From positions 41,224,501 to 41,288,500 of the forward strand of contig NW_026947493.1 in assembly GCF_034190915.1 (NCBI RefSeq): a stretch of 64,000 nt of DNA, in the 5' to 3' direction. The notes beneath the pieces are model-generated. The model worked only from the letters and a program-made list of their open reading frames with translations. It had not been told where the DNA came from and searched no databases. A program made the translations under genes and the position numbers. Numbering within the stretch: the first letter of the stretch is position 1; each line of letters opens with the position of its first letter. The DNA comes from Cavia porcellus (Eukaryota > Chordata > Mammalia > Rodentia > Caviidae). Positions 35,727 to 47,447 of the stretch are shown here, piece after piece.

Positions 35727-37324
35727 AAATACAGGAGCACCCAACTATATAAGACAAATACTAATGGACATGAAAAACAAATACATATGAACACAATTGT
35801 AACATGGGACACTAATACCCTATTGTCACAAAGAGATAGAACAACTAGACAAAAGTCAGCAAATAAATAATAGAACTGAATCAAACCTGAGAGCAAATGG
35901 ACTTAGGAGATGTTTAGAGAGTGTTTCACCCAACCACATCAGAATATACATTCTTCTCAGCTGCATGTGGGAAATTCTCCAAAATAGACCATGTATTAAC
36001 CCATAAAACATTCGTAAGTAAATGCAAAGGGATTGAAATTATCCCATACATATTATCTGACCACAGTGCACTGAAATTGGAAATTAGTGGCAACAGACAT
36101 TGCAAAAGCTGCATAAGTTCATGGAAATTAAATAACAACCTGCTGAACAACCCGTGGGTTACGAATGAAATTAAAGAAGAAATAAAGCAATACCTACAAT
36201 TCAGTGAAAATGCAGATACAATATACTGTAATCTCTGGGATGCAATGAAAGCAGTTAAGAGGCAAATATATAGCAATAAATTGTCATAACAAGAAAACAG
36301 CATGAGCACAAATAAACAACCTAATACTACATGTCACATTTATAGAAAAGGAAGAGCTAGTAAAACCCAAAATTCATAGAAGAGAAGAAATTTTAGAGAT
36401 CAGAGCAGAAATGAATGCAATTGAAACTAAAAAAATACAATTAAGGAATCAAGAAGCTGGTTTTTTGAGAGAATAAACAAAATTGATAAACCTGTACTCA
36501 ACCTTAGAAATAAAAACTCAAATTCTCACAAAATGGACTGAAAAAAGAAATTACTACAGGTCCCATGCAAATTCAAAAGATCATGAATACCTACTTTGAA
36601 AATCTCTATTTACATAGGGTGGAAAACACAGAAGAAATGGACAGATGTCTAGAAATATATGAATTTCCAAAGCTCAATCAATAAGATATAACAATTTTGA
36701 ATAACCCAATGTCAGCTATTGAAATTGCAATAAAGTACCAAGAAAGAAAAGCCCAAGCCCTGAGGGATTCATGGCTGAATCTTACAAGAAATTTAGAGAA
36801 GAACTGACTCCAATATTCCTTAAACTCTTCAAAGAAATTAAAAGGGAATCAATCCTTTTTAACTCATTCCTGCAGGCAAGTATTACTCTAATAACAAAAC
36901 CAGAGAAAGATCTAACCAAAAAAGGAGAACTATTGGCCAATTTCACTAATGAACATTGATGCAAAGATTCTCAATAAAATACTGGCAATAGAATGCAACA
37001 AATCATCAAGAAGATTATACATCATGACTAAGTGGGATTCATTGAAGGAATGCAGGGATGGTTTAACATATGCAAATCAATAAATGTAATACAGCACATC
37101 AACAGAGCCAAAAACAAAAACCACATGGTCATCTCAACAGATGCAGAAAAACCTTTTGATAAAGTCCAGCACTTGTCATATCAAGAAAACAAGGTTTTCA
37201 TAAGATGAAAACCCCACAGAAACTCAGAATACATGATTGCTACCTCAATCTCACAAATGCCCTTTATGACAAGCCAACAACCAACATTATATTAAATGGA
37301 CAAAAACTGAAAGCTTTTACTATA

Positions 37325-37337
37325 AAATCAGGAACAA
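37325..37337. repeat. Target-site duplication, left copy, of the younger L1
   Basis: aaatcaggaacaa, exactly repeated at 43978-43990. It is part of the host L1's RT coding sequence. Confidence 0.95.
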
Positions 37338-37730
37338 TCCCCAGCTTGTTTGGGACCCTCGAACCTTCCAGGTGCACTGGAACAGCTAGGCGGGTCTGAG
37401 GCATCTGCATCCGCCTCCCCATTCCAGCTGTGCTTGGAGAACTATGGAGTTCTAAGCAAGCAGGAGGGCACCCACTTTCCCTGGATCCCAGCTTGTTTGG
37501 GATTGTGGAGTTCTAAGCAAGAAGGCAAGCACCACCTGTTCCAGAGGCCCAGCAGGCTGGGGAGCTAGGTGCCAGAGTCCCAGGAGCTGAGGGCATAGAA
37601 ATGAATTTCCAACAGACCTTGAGGAAGCTTTCAAATAACACTTGAAACACAGAAATATAGCAAAATGACAAAATGAAAGACCAAATTACAATCTCAAATC
37701 TCCAACCCATCCCAAGAAACATTAGGAGCA
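37338..37730 (+). promoter_or_regulatory. L1 5'UTR with partial monomer repeats
   Basis: The phrases 'atccc(c)agcttgtttggga' (37337-37355 and 37485-37503) and 'tggagttctaagcaag' (37445-37460 and 37506-37521) each occur twice. Unit one has about 90 bases between the phrases; in unit two they are adjacent. This looks like a truncated pair of about 148-bp monomers, comparable in design to the monomer promoters of mouse L1. It shares no evident sequence with the half-L1 5'UTR at 14009-14721. Promoter role is inferred. Confidence 0.7.
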
Positions 37731-38716
37731 ATGTATATAGAAGAAAATATGTGCCATACACCTCAAATATCAGACATAATACCAAGTGAAATAAACCAGC
37801 AACTACAGGAAGCTTTAAAGGAATTCAAACTAGAAATAATCTCCCAGGTAAAAGGAGAAATGATAAAAGAAATGAAAGAGATGCTGAATGTATCTAAAGA
37901 AAACACAGTTAAAAAATTGGAGGAACTAAACAAAAAGATAGAATCCCTAGATGAGCAATATAAGAAACAAACAGAATACATAAAGCAGATGCACATAGAT
38001 ATACAGGAAATTAAAAGCTCCACTGAAAGCTGTAAAAGCTGCCTCAATGAAAGTGAAGATAGAATTTCAGACCTTGAAGACAGGATTGCAGCTAGTGAAC
38101 AGGAAAGGAAAGATCTTTTAAAAATAACAAAGAATCAGGAAATAACAATTCAACAACTGCAAGATGACGCAAAGAAAAACAACATAAGATTGATAGGGAT
38201 TAATTAAAAAGAAGGGGATGACATAAAGGATGTCAAGAGGATATTTAGAGAAGTAATAGCTGAAAATTTCCCAAGCAAGAGATCGGAAATGGACATCAGG
38301 TTCAGTGAAGCCTATAGAACTCCAAAGAGTCATAACCAAAATAAAACTACACCCAGACATATAATAATCACCATCCCAGAAATCTAACACAAGGATAGAT
38401 TATTAAAAACTGTCAGAGAGAAAAGGCAGATCACTTATAAAGGAAACCTATCAGAATCACAGCAGACGTCTCAGCACAAACAATAAAGTCAAGAAGAGCA
38501 TGGAGTGAAGTATTCCAGATCCTAAAGGAAAATGATTTCCAACCTAGACAGATGTACCCTGCAAAACCATCCTTCAAAATCAATGGTGAAATAAGATAAT
38601 TCCATGACAAAGAACAGCTGAAGACCTTCACGATCACCAAACCAACCCTGCAAAAAATACTGTAAGACAGTTTAGATACACAAAGGAGAAAACCACTAAG
38701 CAAAGCAGATAATTAA
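37731..38716 (+). pseudogene. LINE-1 ORF1 of the younger L1
   Basis: Starts at ATG 37731 with an open 158-codon part (to 38207) rich in Lys, Glu and Ile in heptad-like spacing, typical of the ORF1p coiled coil, ending with ITIQQLQDDAKKNNIRLIGI. After a stop, the RRM and CTD text continues in scrambled frames: EVIAENFPSK, SEAYRTPKSHNQNK, PRHIIITIPEI, and later QPRQMYPAKPSFKING. At least two stops and a frame change break it. The length (about 330 codons) is normal for the family. Confidence 0.92.
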
Positions 38717-38735
38717 ACAGAACAGAAAGATAAAT

Positions 38736-41700
38736 ATGCAACAGCAGAAAGATAACATGTCAACAATAAACCAACATATAACAGTTATAACTATCAATGT
38801 AAATGGTCTCAATGCACCAATTAAAAGAAACAGACTGGTGAAATGGATCAAGAAACAAAACCCAACCATATGCTGTTTACAGGAAACCCATCTAACCCAG
38901 AAGGATACTCACAGACTGAAAGTCAAAGGATGGAAAACAATACTTAATGACACAGGAACCAAAAAAAAAAAAAAAAATCAGGAGTAGCCATACTGTCTGC
39001 AAAAAATGTGAACTTTAAACCAGAAGAGACAAAGAAGGTCACTACATACTTGTTAGGGGAAAACTTCAAGAGGAAGAGATAACTATATTAAATATATATG
39101 CACCAAATTCCAGAGCACCCAGTTATATAAAACAAGAAGTAACAGAAATGAAATATCAAATTAGCAGTAACACAATTATAACAGGAGACCTTAACACACC
39201 ATTGACACCAAGGGACAGATCAAACAGACAGAAAATCAGCAAAGAAATAACAGAACTGAATCTCACATATGAACAAATGGACTTGATAGACATATACAGA
39301 GTGTTCCATCCAACAACATCAGAATACACATTCTTCTCAGCAGTACATGGGTCATTCTCTAAAATAGACCATATATTAGCTCACAGAACATATTTAAATA
39401 AATGCAAAAGAGTTGAAATTATCCCTTGCATGCTATCGGATCATAGTGCTTTGAAGTTAGAAATTAATGATAACAGATACTGAAAAAATCCCACAAACAC
39501 ATGGAAACTGAATAATATACTCTTGAGTAATCAGTGGGTCACAGGGGAAATTAAAGAAGAAATTAAACAATACCTACAAGCAAATGAAAATACAAATACA
39601 ACTTACCGGAATCTGCGGGATGCAATGAAAGCCGTCTTCAGAGGAAAATTTACTGCACTGAGTTCCCACATCAGGAAAGCAAAGCAAATACAAATACATA
39701 ACCTGATGCCACACATCAAACAGCTAGAAAAAGAAGAGCAAGTCAAGCCCAAAGCCAAAAGAAGAGAGGAAATTATAAAAATCAGAGCAGAAATCAATGC
39801 AGTAAAGACTAAGAAAATAATTCAAAGAATCAGTGAATCAAAGAGTTGGTTCTTTGAAAAAATAAATAAAATTGATAAACCCCTAACCAACTTTATTTTA
39901 AAAAGGGAAGAAAAAAGCTCAAATTCATGCAATAAGAAATGAAAAAAGTGAAATCACTACAGATTCTATAGAAATACAGAAGATTATCAACACCTATTTC
40001 AAAAACTTCTACTCTCAAAGGTTTGATAACACAGAAGAAGTAGACAGATTCTTAGAAACATATGAAGTACCAAAGCTAGGTCAAGAGGATGTAAAACTGC
40101 TGAATAACCCAATTTCTATCAATGAAATTGAAAATGTAATTAAGTCCCCACCTACAAAGAAGAGCCCAGGCCCAGATGGATTCACTGAAGAATTCTACAA
40201 GAAATACAAAGAAGACCTAATGCCAACACTCCTCAAACTATTCAATGAAATTGAAAGGGAAGCAATCCTTCCTAAGTCATTCCTGGAAGCAAATATTACT
40301 CTAGTACCAAAACCTGAGAAAGACCCAACTAAAAAATAGAACTATAGACCAATCTCCCTAATGAACACAGATGCAAAAATCATTAATAAAATATTGGTAA
40401 ATAGGATGCAGCAAATCATCAAGAAGATTATACACCATGACCAAGTGGGATTTATCCCAGGCATACAGGGATGGTTCAACATACGTAAATCAATAAATGT
40501 TTTCCACCATATCAATAAGGCCAAAAGTAACAATCATATGATCATTTCTATAGATGCACAAAAAGCTTTCGATAAGGCCCAACATTCACTCATGATAAGA
40601 ACTTTACAGAAAATTGGAATAGATGGTCTTTACCTCAATATAATAAAGGCCATCTATGACAAACCAAAGTCAGTATCATACTAAATGGCCAAAAATTGAA
40701 GGCCTTTACTTTAAAATCAGGCACAAGACAAGGATGTCCTTTATCACCATCCTATTTAATATAGTACTGGAAATACTAGCCAGAGCAATTAGACAAGAGA
40801 AAGAAATAAAAGGGGTAAAGATAGGAAAAGAAATTAAATTATCATTATTTACAAATGACATGATACTCTACATAGAAGACCCCCTAAACTCCATTGAAAG
40901 ACTCTTAGATATAATAAATAAATTCAGTAATGTAGCTGGATACAAAATCAATACTGAAAAATCAGTAGCATTCCTATACACTAGCAACAAAGTCACAGAG
41001 AAATAAGAGAAGCCACACCCTTCACCTAACAACCAAAAAAATGAAATATTTAAGAATTACTCTTATGAAAGATGTGAAAGACCTATACAGGGAAAATTAT
41101 AATACACTGAAAAAAAGAAATTGAAGAGGATCTCAGAAAGTGGAAAGACAACCCTTGCTCGTGGATAAAAAGAATAAATATTGTGAAAATGACCATTCTC
41201 CCAAAATTGTTATACAGATTCAATGCAATCCCAATAAAAATACTATCAACATACCTCATAGATCTAGAGAAATCACTCCTAAAATTCATCTGGAGTGAGA
41301 AGAGACCTAGAATAGCAAAGATAGTTCTAAGCAAAAAGGCCAGGCAAGAGGCATCACAATGCCTGATTTGAAGTTATACTACAAAGCAACCGTAGTAAAA
41401 TCAACATGGTACGGCAATCAAAACAGAAGATCAATGAAACAGATTAGAAGATACAACCACAACTACAAACACACTCAACCAGCTTATATTTGATAAAGGA
41501 GCCAGACAGGTTCACTGGAAGAATGACCGTCTCTTTAATAAATGGTGTTGCAAAAACTGACTCTCCCTTTGCTGAAAACTAACTCTAGACCCATGCCTAT
41601 CACCATGTACTAAAAATCTAAATGGATCAAAGATCTGAATATTAAAGTAGAAACAGTAAATCTATTGGAAGACAAATTGGGTAGAAACCTTGAAGACATA

Positions 41701-42560
41701 TGGGTTGGTAGAGAATTCATGAACAGGACTCAAACCGCATGGGAAATACTTCCCAGAATCAATAACTGGGACCACCTCTTATTAAAAAGTTTCTGCAGAT
41801 CAAAAGAAATATCCAGCATAGTGAAAAGAAAACCCACAACCTGGGAAAAAATCTTAGTGAACTCTCCCTCAGACGAAGGACTTCTGTCTAAAATATGTAA
41901 AGAATTAAAAAAAAATCAGACTCCCAAAATTCAAAGATCCAATGCAAATATGGGCATCTGAGATGGATGCACAGTTCTCAGATGAAATACAAATGGCAAG
42001 TAAATACATGAAAAAATGTTCATCATCATTAGTCATTAGAGTAATGCAAATTAAAACAACACTGAGATTCCATCTCACTCCTGAAAGAATGGCCAGAATC
42101 AAGAAAATCATCAACAACAAATGCTGAGAGGCTGTGGGGGAAAAGAAACTCTCTTGCACTGTTGGTGGGAGTGTAGACTGGTGCAACCATGGTGGATGTT
42201 AGTCTGGAGATTTCTCAAAAAGCTGGGATTGGCAGTCTCATGTGTTCCAGCTATTCCACTTCTAGGCATATTCCCAGAAGTACTGAAATCATCATACCAC
42301 AGTGATATATGTGCACCTATGTTTATAGCAGCACAATTTGACATTTCAAGATCTTGGAAACAACCCAAGTGTCCATCAACTGAGGAATAGGTAAAAAAAA
42401 GTTGTGGTATTTTTATACAATGGAATACTACTCAGCTGTAAAGAAGGATCACGTTGAGATATTTATAAATAAATGGACGCAGCTTGAGACCATACTCATA
42501 AGTGAAATAAATCAAACTCACATTTAGGAATACCAAATAGTTTCCCTATTGTAAGAAATG
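38736..42560 (+). pseudogene. LINE-1 ORF2 of the younger L1 (EN-RT), inactivated
   Basis: ORF2p is the endonuclease/reverse transcriptase that drives L1 insertion. The EN begins at about 38736 (TINVNGLNAPIKRNRLVKW, CCLQETHL), is shifted at a run of about 16 As near 38965, and resumes with ITGDLNTPLTPR near 39180 and [12 protein letters not shown] near 39450, so the EN catalytic motifs persist. RT follows: [16 protein letters not shown] at about 40440, motif A DAQKAFDK at about 40555, and motif C as [12 protein letters not shown] near 40850, where the usual ADD has become TND, losing one catalytic Asp. The C-terminal part at 41665-42390 has CRSKEISS, AIPLLGIFPEVLK and HSDICAPMFIAAQF. Stops occur throughout. 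About 1,270 codons in extent, as expected. Confidence 0.93.
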
Positions 42561-43977
42561 ATTCATCTATATAAAAGTATGTGGTAATCATGATTCCCCA
42601 TTGTGTGGCTTTGAAGCCTTATAAAGTTTTCACTCATTAATTGGAATGGCTTTATTCTGGGCTGTTTGATATTATTGCCTGTGATGATATGAACAGCTAT
42701 TTTGAAGAAAACAAGACATCATAATAGTAATCAGCTTGTGCTGATTTAATACCATCTTGTTTTGAAGTACCATCAAACTGTTGCTCTTCTGTCTCCATTG
42801 GTTTTATCATGTTGTGTCTTACTGGATTTTATAATGTGATAATATAAACAAAAAATTTTGTGGGCAAAGAGATAATATAGAAACCATTGTTCATTTTCTG
42901 TTAGCTGGTTCTAAATACCCTGTAATACTTTCATACACTTGAATGGTTTCACACTGTCTTGATATGTTTGATGCTATAGTATACGAAGTTATATTCAAAT
43001 ATTTCAAGGAAAGAGACACTATGGTAACTACTATTAAGTTGGGTTATCTTGTGGTGAAGTACTAGGTTGCTGAAATTGTCATGCTTTGACCTGTATTGTT
43101 TTGTTGTTATGTCCTCTTTTATCTCAATCTCCCTCTCATTCATAAAAAAATTATTAATTTATTTTTTTAATTAAGGGAAAAAATTTTAAAAATGAGCGAG
43201 ATATATTACAGTAACTTTTTTGATTTCCTATTAACTTGATTTGAAGCCCTGTATTACTCCCACTATCTTGTTTTGCCTGATTTTACTCTGTTCCTTTCTG
43301 TTTGATAGTATCAAGTTTGATGGTATAGGCAACTACTTTGAAGGCAATAAGATTCACTATGATTCCCATTCTGGTTTGACTATTGTCTTCTTTTGAAGTC
43401 CTGTAATGTTTCCAATGTTTAGGTTTCACTGGTCTTGTTCTGTACTGTTTTGTTCAATTTTTTTATACCTAATCATATAGGCAATTCTTTTTAAGGAAGC
43501 AAGAGGCATTATGGTAACCATTGTGGATAACCTTGTATTTTGTTTTTACATCATGTGCTATGTCTATCCTTTGTTTTGACTGACTGCTTTGTTTTATCAT
43601 ATTTGGTTTTATCCTCTTCCAAAAAAAAAGTAATAAGAACTATGGGAGTAATAAAACCCAAAATGTGTAAATTTTATTGTAAAAAAGAGAGGGAAAAAAG
43701 GTGGTCTAAAGGATACAACTGCAAATGTGTTTAGGTGTGTTAAGATAGATGACCATGTTACTGAGTTTTTTTTTTTTTGATCATTAAACACAACTGTTTG
43801 CAGTCTCACTGTTTGAATATCCACTTTGTATGCTTTTATCCTGTAACTTGAGCCACTATTTTTAAGATGACAATATGTAATCCATTAACTAGTGATTTCT
43901 CACCATTTTTTTTTTGTAATTCTGTATTTCTTGTACCCTTATACTGTTTGGGTTTTTTTTTTCCTTTAAACAAAAAC
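42561..43977 (+). repeat. L1 3'UTR with about six degenerate tandem units
   Basis: After the ORF2 end, units of 140-180 bp start with an 'aactattttgaagaaaacaa'-like anchor at about 42691, 42850, 42990, 43172, 43331 and 43482, followed by a 'cattatggtaaccatt'-like part and a 'tttgaagtcctgtattact'-like part. The block closes with an A-run at 43620-43628, then 'gtaataagaactatgggagt' and a terminal 350-bp segment ending in T-rich DNA and 'cctttaaacaaaaac'. The same layout is seen at 28.9-30.3 kb and, reversed, at 11.6-12.9 kb. Confidence 0.85.
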
Positions 43978-43990
43978 AAATCAGGAACAA
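43978..43990. repeat. Target-site duplication, right copy, of the younger L1
   Basis: Exact second copy of aaatcaggaacaa. From here the older host L1 continues with 'gacaaggatgtccattatca'. Confidence 0.95.
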
Positions 43991-45840
43991 GACAAGGATG
44001 TCCATTATCACCACTTGTATTCAGTATGGTTCTGGAAATATTATCCAGAGCAATCAAACAACAGAGAGAAATAAATAAAGATAGGAAAGAAAGAAGTTAA
44101 ATTATCACTATATGCACATGACATGATACTCCATATAGAAGACCCAAGAAACTATTGAAAGACTACTAAAAGTAATACACAAATTTAACAATGTAGGTGG
44201 ATACCAAATTAACACTCAAAAAATCAATAGCATTCCTGTACACAAACAAAAAATGCACTGAAAGAGAAATTATGGAAATATCGTCCTTCACAATAGCATC
44301 TAACAAAATGAGGTACTTAGGAATCAACCTAACCAAGAATGTAAAAGACCTACATGCTGAAAGTTATGCTGCACTAAAAAAAGAGATTGAAGAGTATATT
44401 AGAAAATGAAAGGATATTCCTTGCTCTTATTTAGGCAGAGCCAACATTGTGAAAATGGCCATACTCCCAAAACTGTTATACAGATTTAATGCAATCCCAA
44501 TCAAAATACCATTAACTTACCTCACAGATCTAGAGAAAACACTCCTAAAATTCATTTGGAAGCAAAGAAAACTAGAATAGCAAAGATGATACTGGGCAAC
44601 AAAGATAAGGCAGGAAGCATCTCAATTCCTGACTTGAAAATATACTTACTACAAAGCTACAGTGATAAAATCAACATGGTACTAGAAAAGATGTAGACCT
44701 GCAGATCAATGGAACAGATTAGAAGTTGCAAACATAACTATAAAGACATAGTCATCTTATATGTGACAAAAGAGTTAAACATATTCACTGAAAGAAGGAT
44801 AGCCTCTTTAATAAATGGTGTTGGAAAAATTGGTTTTCCACATGCCAAAGACTGAAACTAGACACATATTTATCACCATGCACTAAACTAAAGTCAAAAT
44901 GGATCAAGGATCTAAATATTAAAACAGAAACACTAAATCTACTGGAAGCAAGGTACATGGAAAACTTAGAGACATAGGTGGGGGGGGGAGGCAAAGATTT
45001 CATGAACCCAAAATACAATCTGCATGAGAAATACTTCAAAGAATTAACAACTGGGGTCTCATATTATTAAAAGTTTTTGCCCTTCAAAAGAAATCACCAA
45101 CAGCATGAAAAAGAAAATGCACAGAATGGGAAAGAATTTTAGCCAACAACCCCTCAGACAAAGGACTTATATCCAGATCATATAAATAATTGAAAAACAT
45201 CTAGCCCCCCAAATTCAAAGACCCTCTCCAAAAATGAGCATCTGAGATGAACACACATTTCTCAGATGAAGATATACAAATGGCAAATAAATACAGGAAG
45301 AAATGTTCACCATCACTGATCATTTGAGAAATGCAAATTAAAACAGCATTGAGATTTCATCTCACTCCAGAAAGAATGGCTGCCATCAAGAAATCAACTG
45401 ATAACAAATGTTGGCAAGGCTGCAGGGATAAAAGGAACACTGCTCCACAGTTAGTGGGAGTGTAGACTGGTGCAGTCACTATGGAGATCAGTATGGAGAT
45501 TCCTCAGCAAACTGGGATTGGAAGTTCCATTCAATCCAGCTATTTCCTTCCTAAGTACAGAAAAACTAAAAAGGTCATGTCACAGTGATATATGTGCACC
45601 CATGTTTATAGCAGCATACTTTGTAATAACTAAGTCTTGGAAACAACCCAGATGCCCATTAACTGAAGAGTGAATGAAAAAGATGTAGTATTTTTACACA
45701 ATATTACACAGCTATAAAAATATTACACAGCTATAAAAAGGATGATCTTGAGGCTTTTATAGGTAAATGGAGGCAATTTGAGACTGTCCTTGTAAGTGAA
45801 ATAAATAATTCATACTTGCAAATATCACATTGTCTCTAGT
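43991..45840 (+). pseudogene. LINE-1 ORF2 remnant, RT to C-terminus (older L1)
   Basis: Begins with [20 protein letters not shown], the RT segment that follows the 'SGT' interrupted upstream. Motif C reads YAHDMILHIEDP: the first Asp of ADD is His, so RT would be inactive. KMRYLGINLTKNVKDLHAES near 44310 and the C-terminal SDICAPMFIAAYFVITKS near 45580 are typical L1 text. A 19-bp tandem duplication (atattacacagctataaaa) sits at about 45703-45740. Numerous stops. Confidence 0.92.
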
Positions 45841-46190
45841 GTAAAAAGCAATAAAAACTGAAGGAGTAATAAGCTCCAAAATGTGTACTAGATATTGTAA
45901 AAATGAAAGGGAAGGAAAGTGCTCTAAAGTATATAGTTGTATGTATAAGTGTATAAGTGAGATGACCATATTAGTAAGTTTTTGTTGAATCATTGAACAG
46001 AATTGTTTGCACTGTCATTGTTAGATTGTCCACTTTTTATGCTTTGATTTTGCAACTTGCACAACTCTTTGTACAATGTCAGTGTATAATTTATCAACTA
46101 GTGATTTCTTAGTGTTAATATTTTTTAAATTCTGTATTATTTCTATCCTTTTTTTCTGTTTTGCTTATTTTAAAAGAAAAAGAAATAATA
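43991..46190 (+). mobile_element. Older LINE-1, 3' piece
   Basis: Continuation of the element at 34305-37337: the remaining RT domain, ORF2 C-terminus and a short 3'UTR (about 350 bp) ending 'ttttaaaagaaaaagaaata'. The 3'UTR passes directly from 'agtgtaaaaagcaataaaaa' to 'ctgaaggagtaataagctcc', without the tandem-repeat block present in the younger L1. Confidence 0.93.
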
Positions 46191-46844
46191 GAGCAACTTA
46201 ATGAGAAAAAGAAAATTACTATTACATTTTTCATGCCTGGAAATGCTATGGTGTTTTAAGGCAGTCAGGATTAGTTTCCCATCAAGGACTAAGTAAACTT
46301 CAACCACAATAATATTATTTGTTTAAATTGAAAATAGCCCTTAACTTATTTTCTAGGCAACAAGTTGTCAAAAACATTGTGTATTCACAGGATGAATTTC
46401 CTAAGATAACAGGGGGCTTCTGTTAAATCCAGTGATATTATCAAACAATTGTTAAAATGCAAATAATTAAAGCAGACACAGATATGCAGTATACATGAAG
46501 ACAAAATGCATTATCTTGAAAAAATGTGGTTTAAAAAAAATAAGCTAATTATACATCATAAAAATTTTTAGGTTCTTAAAATCTCAGTTTAAAAAACTAA
46601 TAGTTAAGTAAAGAGATGTGTGTGCCTTTACCACAGTACTTTCATTTCTTCATTTTCCTGAGAAAATTCTCATCATGCTTGTGCCAGGTGTACATGCACA
46701 TATCTATGCCAGAGAAAGAGGATTTGACATTAAAAGTTTCAGCAAAATATTTTCACTTTTATAATAGCTGGTTTTTTAAAGCTTCTACACACAGTATTTA
46801 GAACCTTCTCTGCCTTCTGTGGGAATTGATGACTTGCTGTAATC
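46191..46844. other. Unassigned AT-rich DNA
   Basis: No gene or repeat recognised beyond the L1 tail. Confidence 0.45.
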
Positions 46845-46960
46845 CTCCTACCAAGCTGTTGGTTCTGAAAGGGCAGGAATGGAGTGGCAACTTCTTTGAA
46901 TCCTAATGGCAAACAGTATAGGGCTCTGCACAGAGTAAACAGCAGAGCATTTTGTTCTTA
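46845..46960 (+). mobile_element. Probable L2 3' fragment
   Basis: 'gaaagggcaggaatggagtg' through 'agggctctgcacagagtaaa' follows the L2 3' pattern 'gagggcagggactgtgt ... agtgcctggcacatagta'. Short and diverged. Confidence 0.45.
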
Positions 46961-47324
46961 ACTGTATTTTTAACAAAAATATAAAGAGATAAGCATTTCA
47001 TGTGGAAGAATCACGCTTGAATTTAGGAAATATTTTGCTTTCTTTGTTGCTAACATCAAATTCACTGAGACAAACTTCATCCAAAAGACTCAATAGCAGC
47101 TATTGATTTTGATCAATTTTTAATTTCTTTGTTTGACATATAACTGTGTATAATAAGAGAATAATACTGAAGGCAAAGGACAGTGCCAAGATGATAAAAG
47201 AAGAGTCCTAAAGTCATTTGAGAAAAGAGGATAGGAAGAAGAGGATGAGTTACTTTTGAGGAACTGGGACAGTGCCATTGTCTGTTTGCCACTACTTTCA
47301 CATGGAGAACAATTTGCAACTTGC

Positions 47325-47447
47325 AAGATTTTTTTTTTTTTGAAACAAAGTCTCACTGTGTAGTCCAGGCTGACCTGGAATCCTCCTGCATCAGCCTCCC
47401 TAGTGTGGCGATTACAGGTGACAGCACCACAGCTGGATCATAAGATT
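47325..47447 (-). mobile_element. B1-like (7SL-derived) SINE, antisense
   Basis: After a T-run: 'acaaagtctcactgtgtagt', 'ccaggctgacctggaatcct', 'cctgcatcagcctccctagt' and 'gtggcgattacaggtgacag' are the antisense B1/Alu monomer landmarks in order. A short aagatt repeat at 47325-47330 and 47442-47447 may be a target duplication. B1-type SINEs are restricted to rodents and close relatives. Confidence 0.92.

Larger units (their letters stand above)
34305..37337 (+). mobile_element. Older LINE-1, 5' piece (interrupted)
   Basis: An L1 carrying most of ORF1, the inter-ORF region and ORF2 up to the reverse-transcriptase domain. It stops at 37337 in the 'kSGT' position of the RT domain and resumes at 43978, where the second copy of aaatcaggaacaa starts. 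It has no recognisable 5'UTR: it begins at the position equivalent to the ORF1 start of the younger L1, so it is 5'-truncated or was cut by the adjacent MaLR. Confidence 0.93.
35343..37337 (+). pseudogene. LINE-1 ORF2 remnant, endonuclease and start of RT (older L1)
   Basis: The endonuclease start is readable at 35343 (ITEWIKK-like, IKETHLTKKETHRLKVKGWK, in which the catalytic-Glu motif ETHL is present). A (TA)n array at 35680-35724 sits inside the domain. The GDxN motif is altered (TWDTN), while [11 protein letters not shown] near 36060 keeps the catalytic His. The frames at 35921-36289 and 36771-36959 continue into the linker and RT. RT motif A appears as DAEKPFDK near 37140. Multiple stops and frame changes show it is a fossil. 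It is interrupted at 37337 and continues at 43991. Confidence 0.9.
37338..43977 (+). mobile_element. Younger near-full-length LINE-1 nested in the older L1
   Basis: A 6.64-kb sense L1 with about 390 bp of 5'UTR, ORF1, ORF2 and a repeat-bearing 3'UTR. It is flanked by exact 13-bp copies of aaatcaggaacaa taken from the host L1's ORF2. Removing it rejoins the host reading 'kSGT' / 'RQGCPLSP' in the RT domain. Both ORFs have several stops or shifts, so it is not active. Its 3'UTR has the tandem-repeat block that the host lacks, which agrees with the insertion order. Confidence 0.96.

Noticed and set aside
37452..37785. Minus-strand frames opposite the younger L1's 5' end as a host gene
   Set aside because: They are antisense to the L1 5'UTR and ORF1 start, without family resemblance.
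42691..43620. Regular units as a CRISPR array or satellite
   Set aside because: The units are degenerate, 140-180 bp, without short identical repeats and unique spacers, and occur only within L1 3'UTR copies; the host DNA is mammalian.
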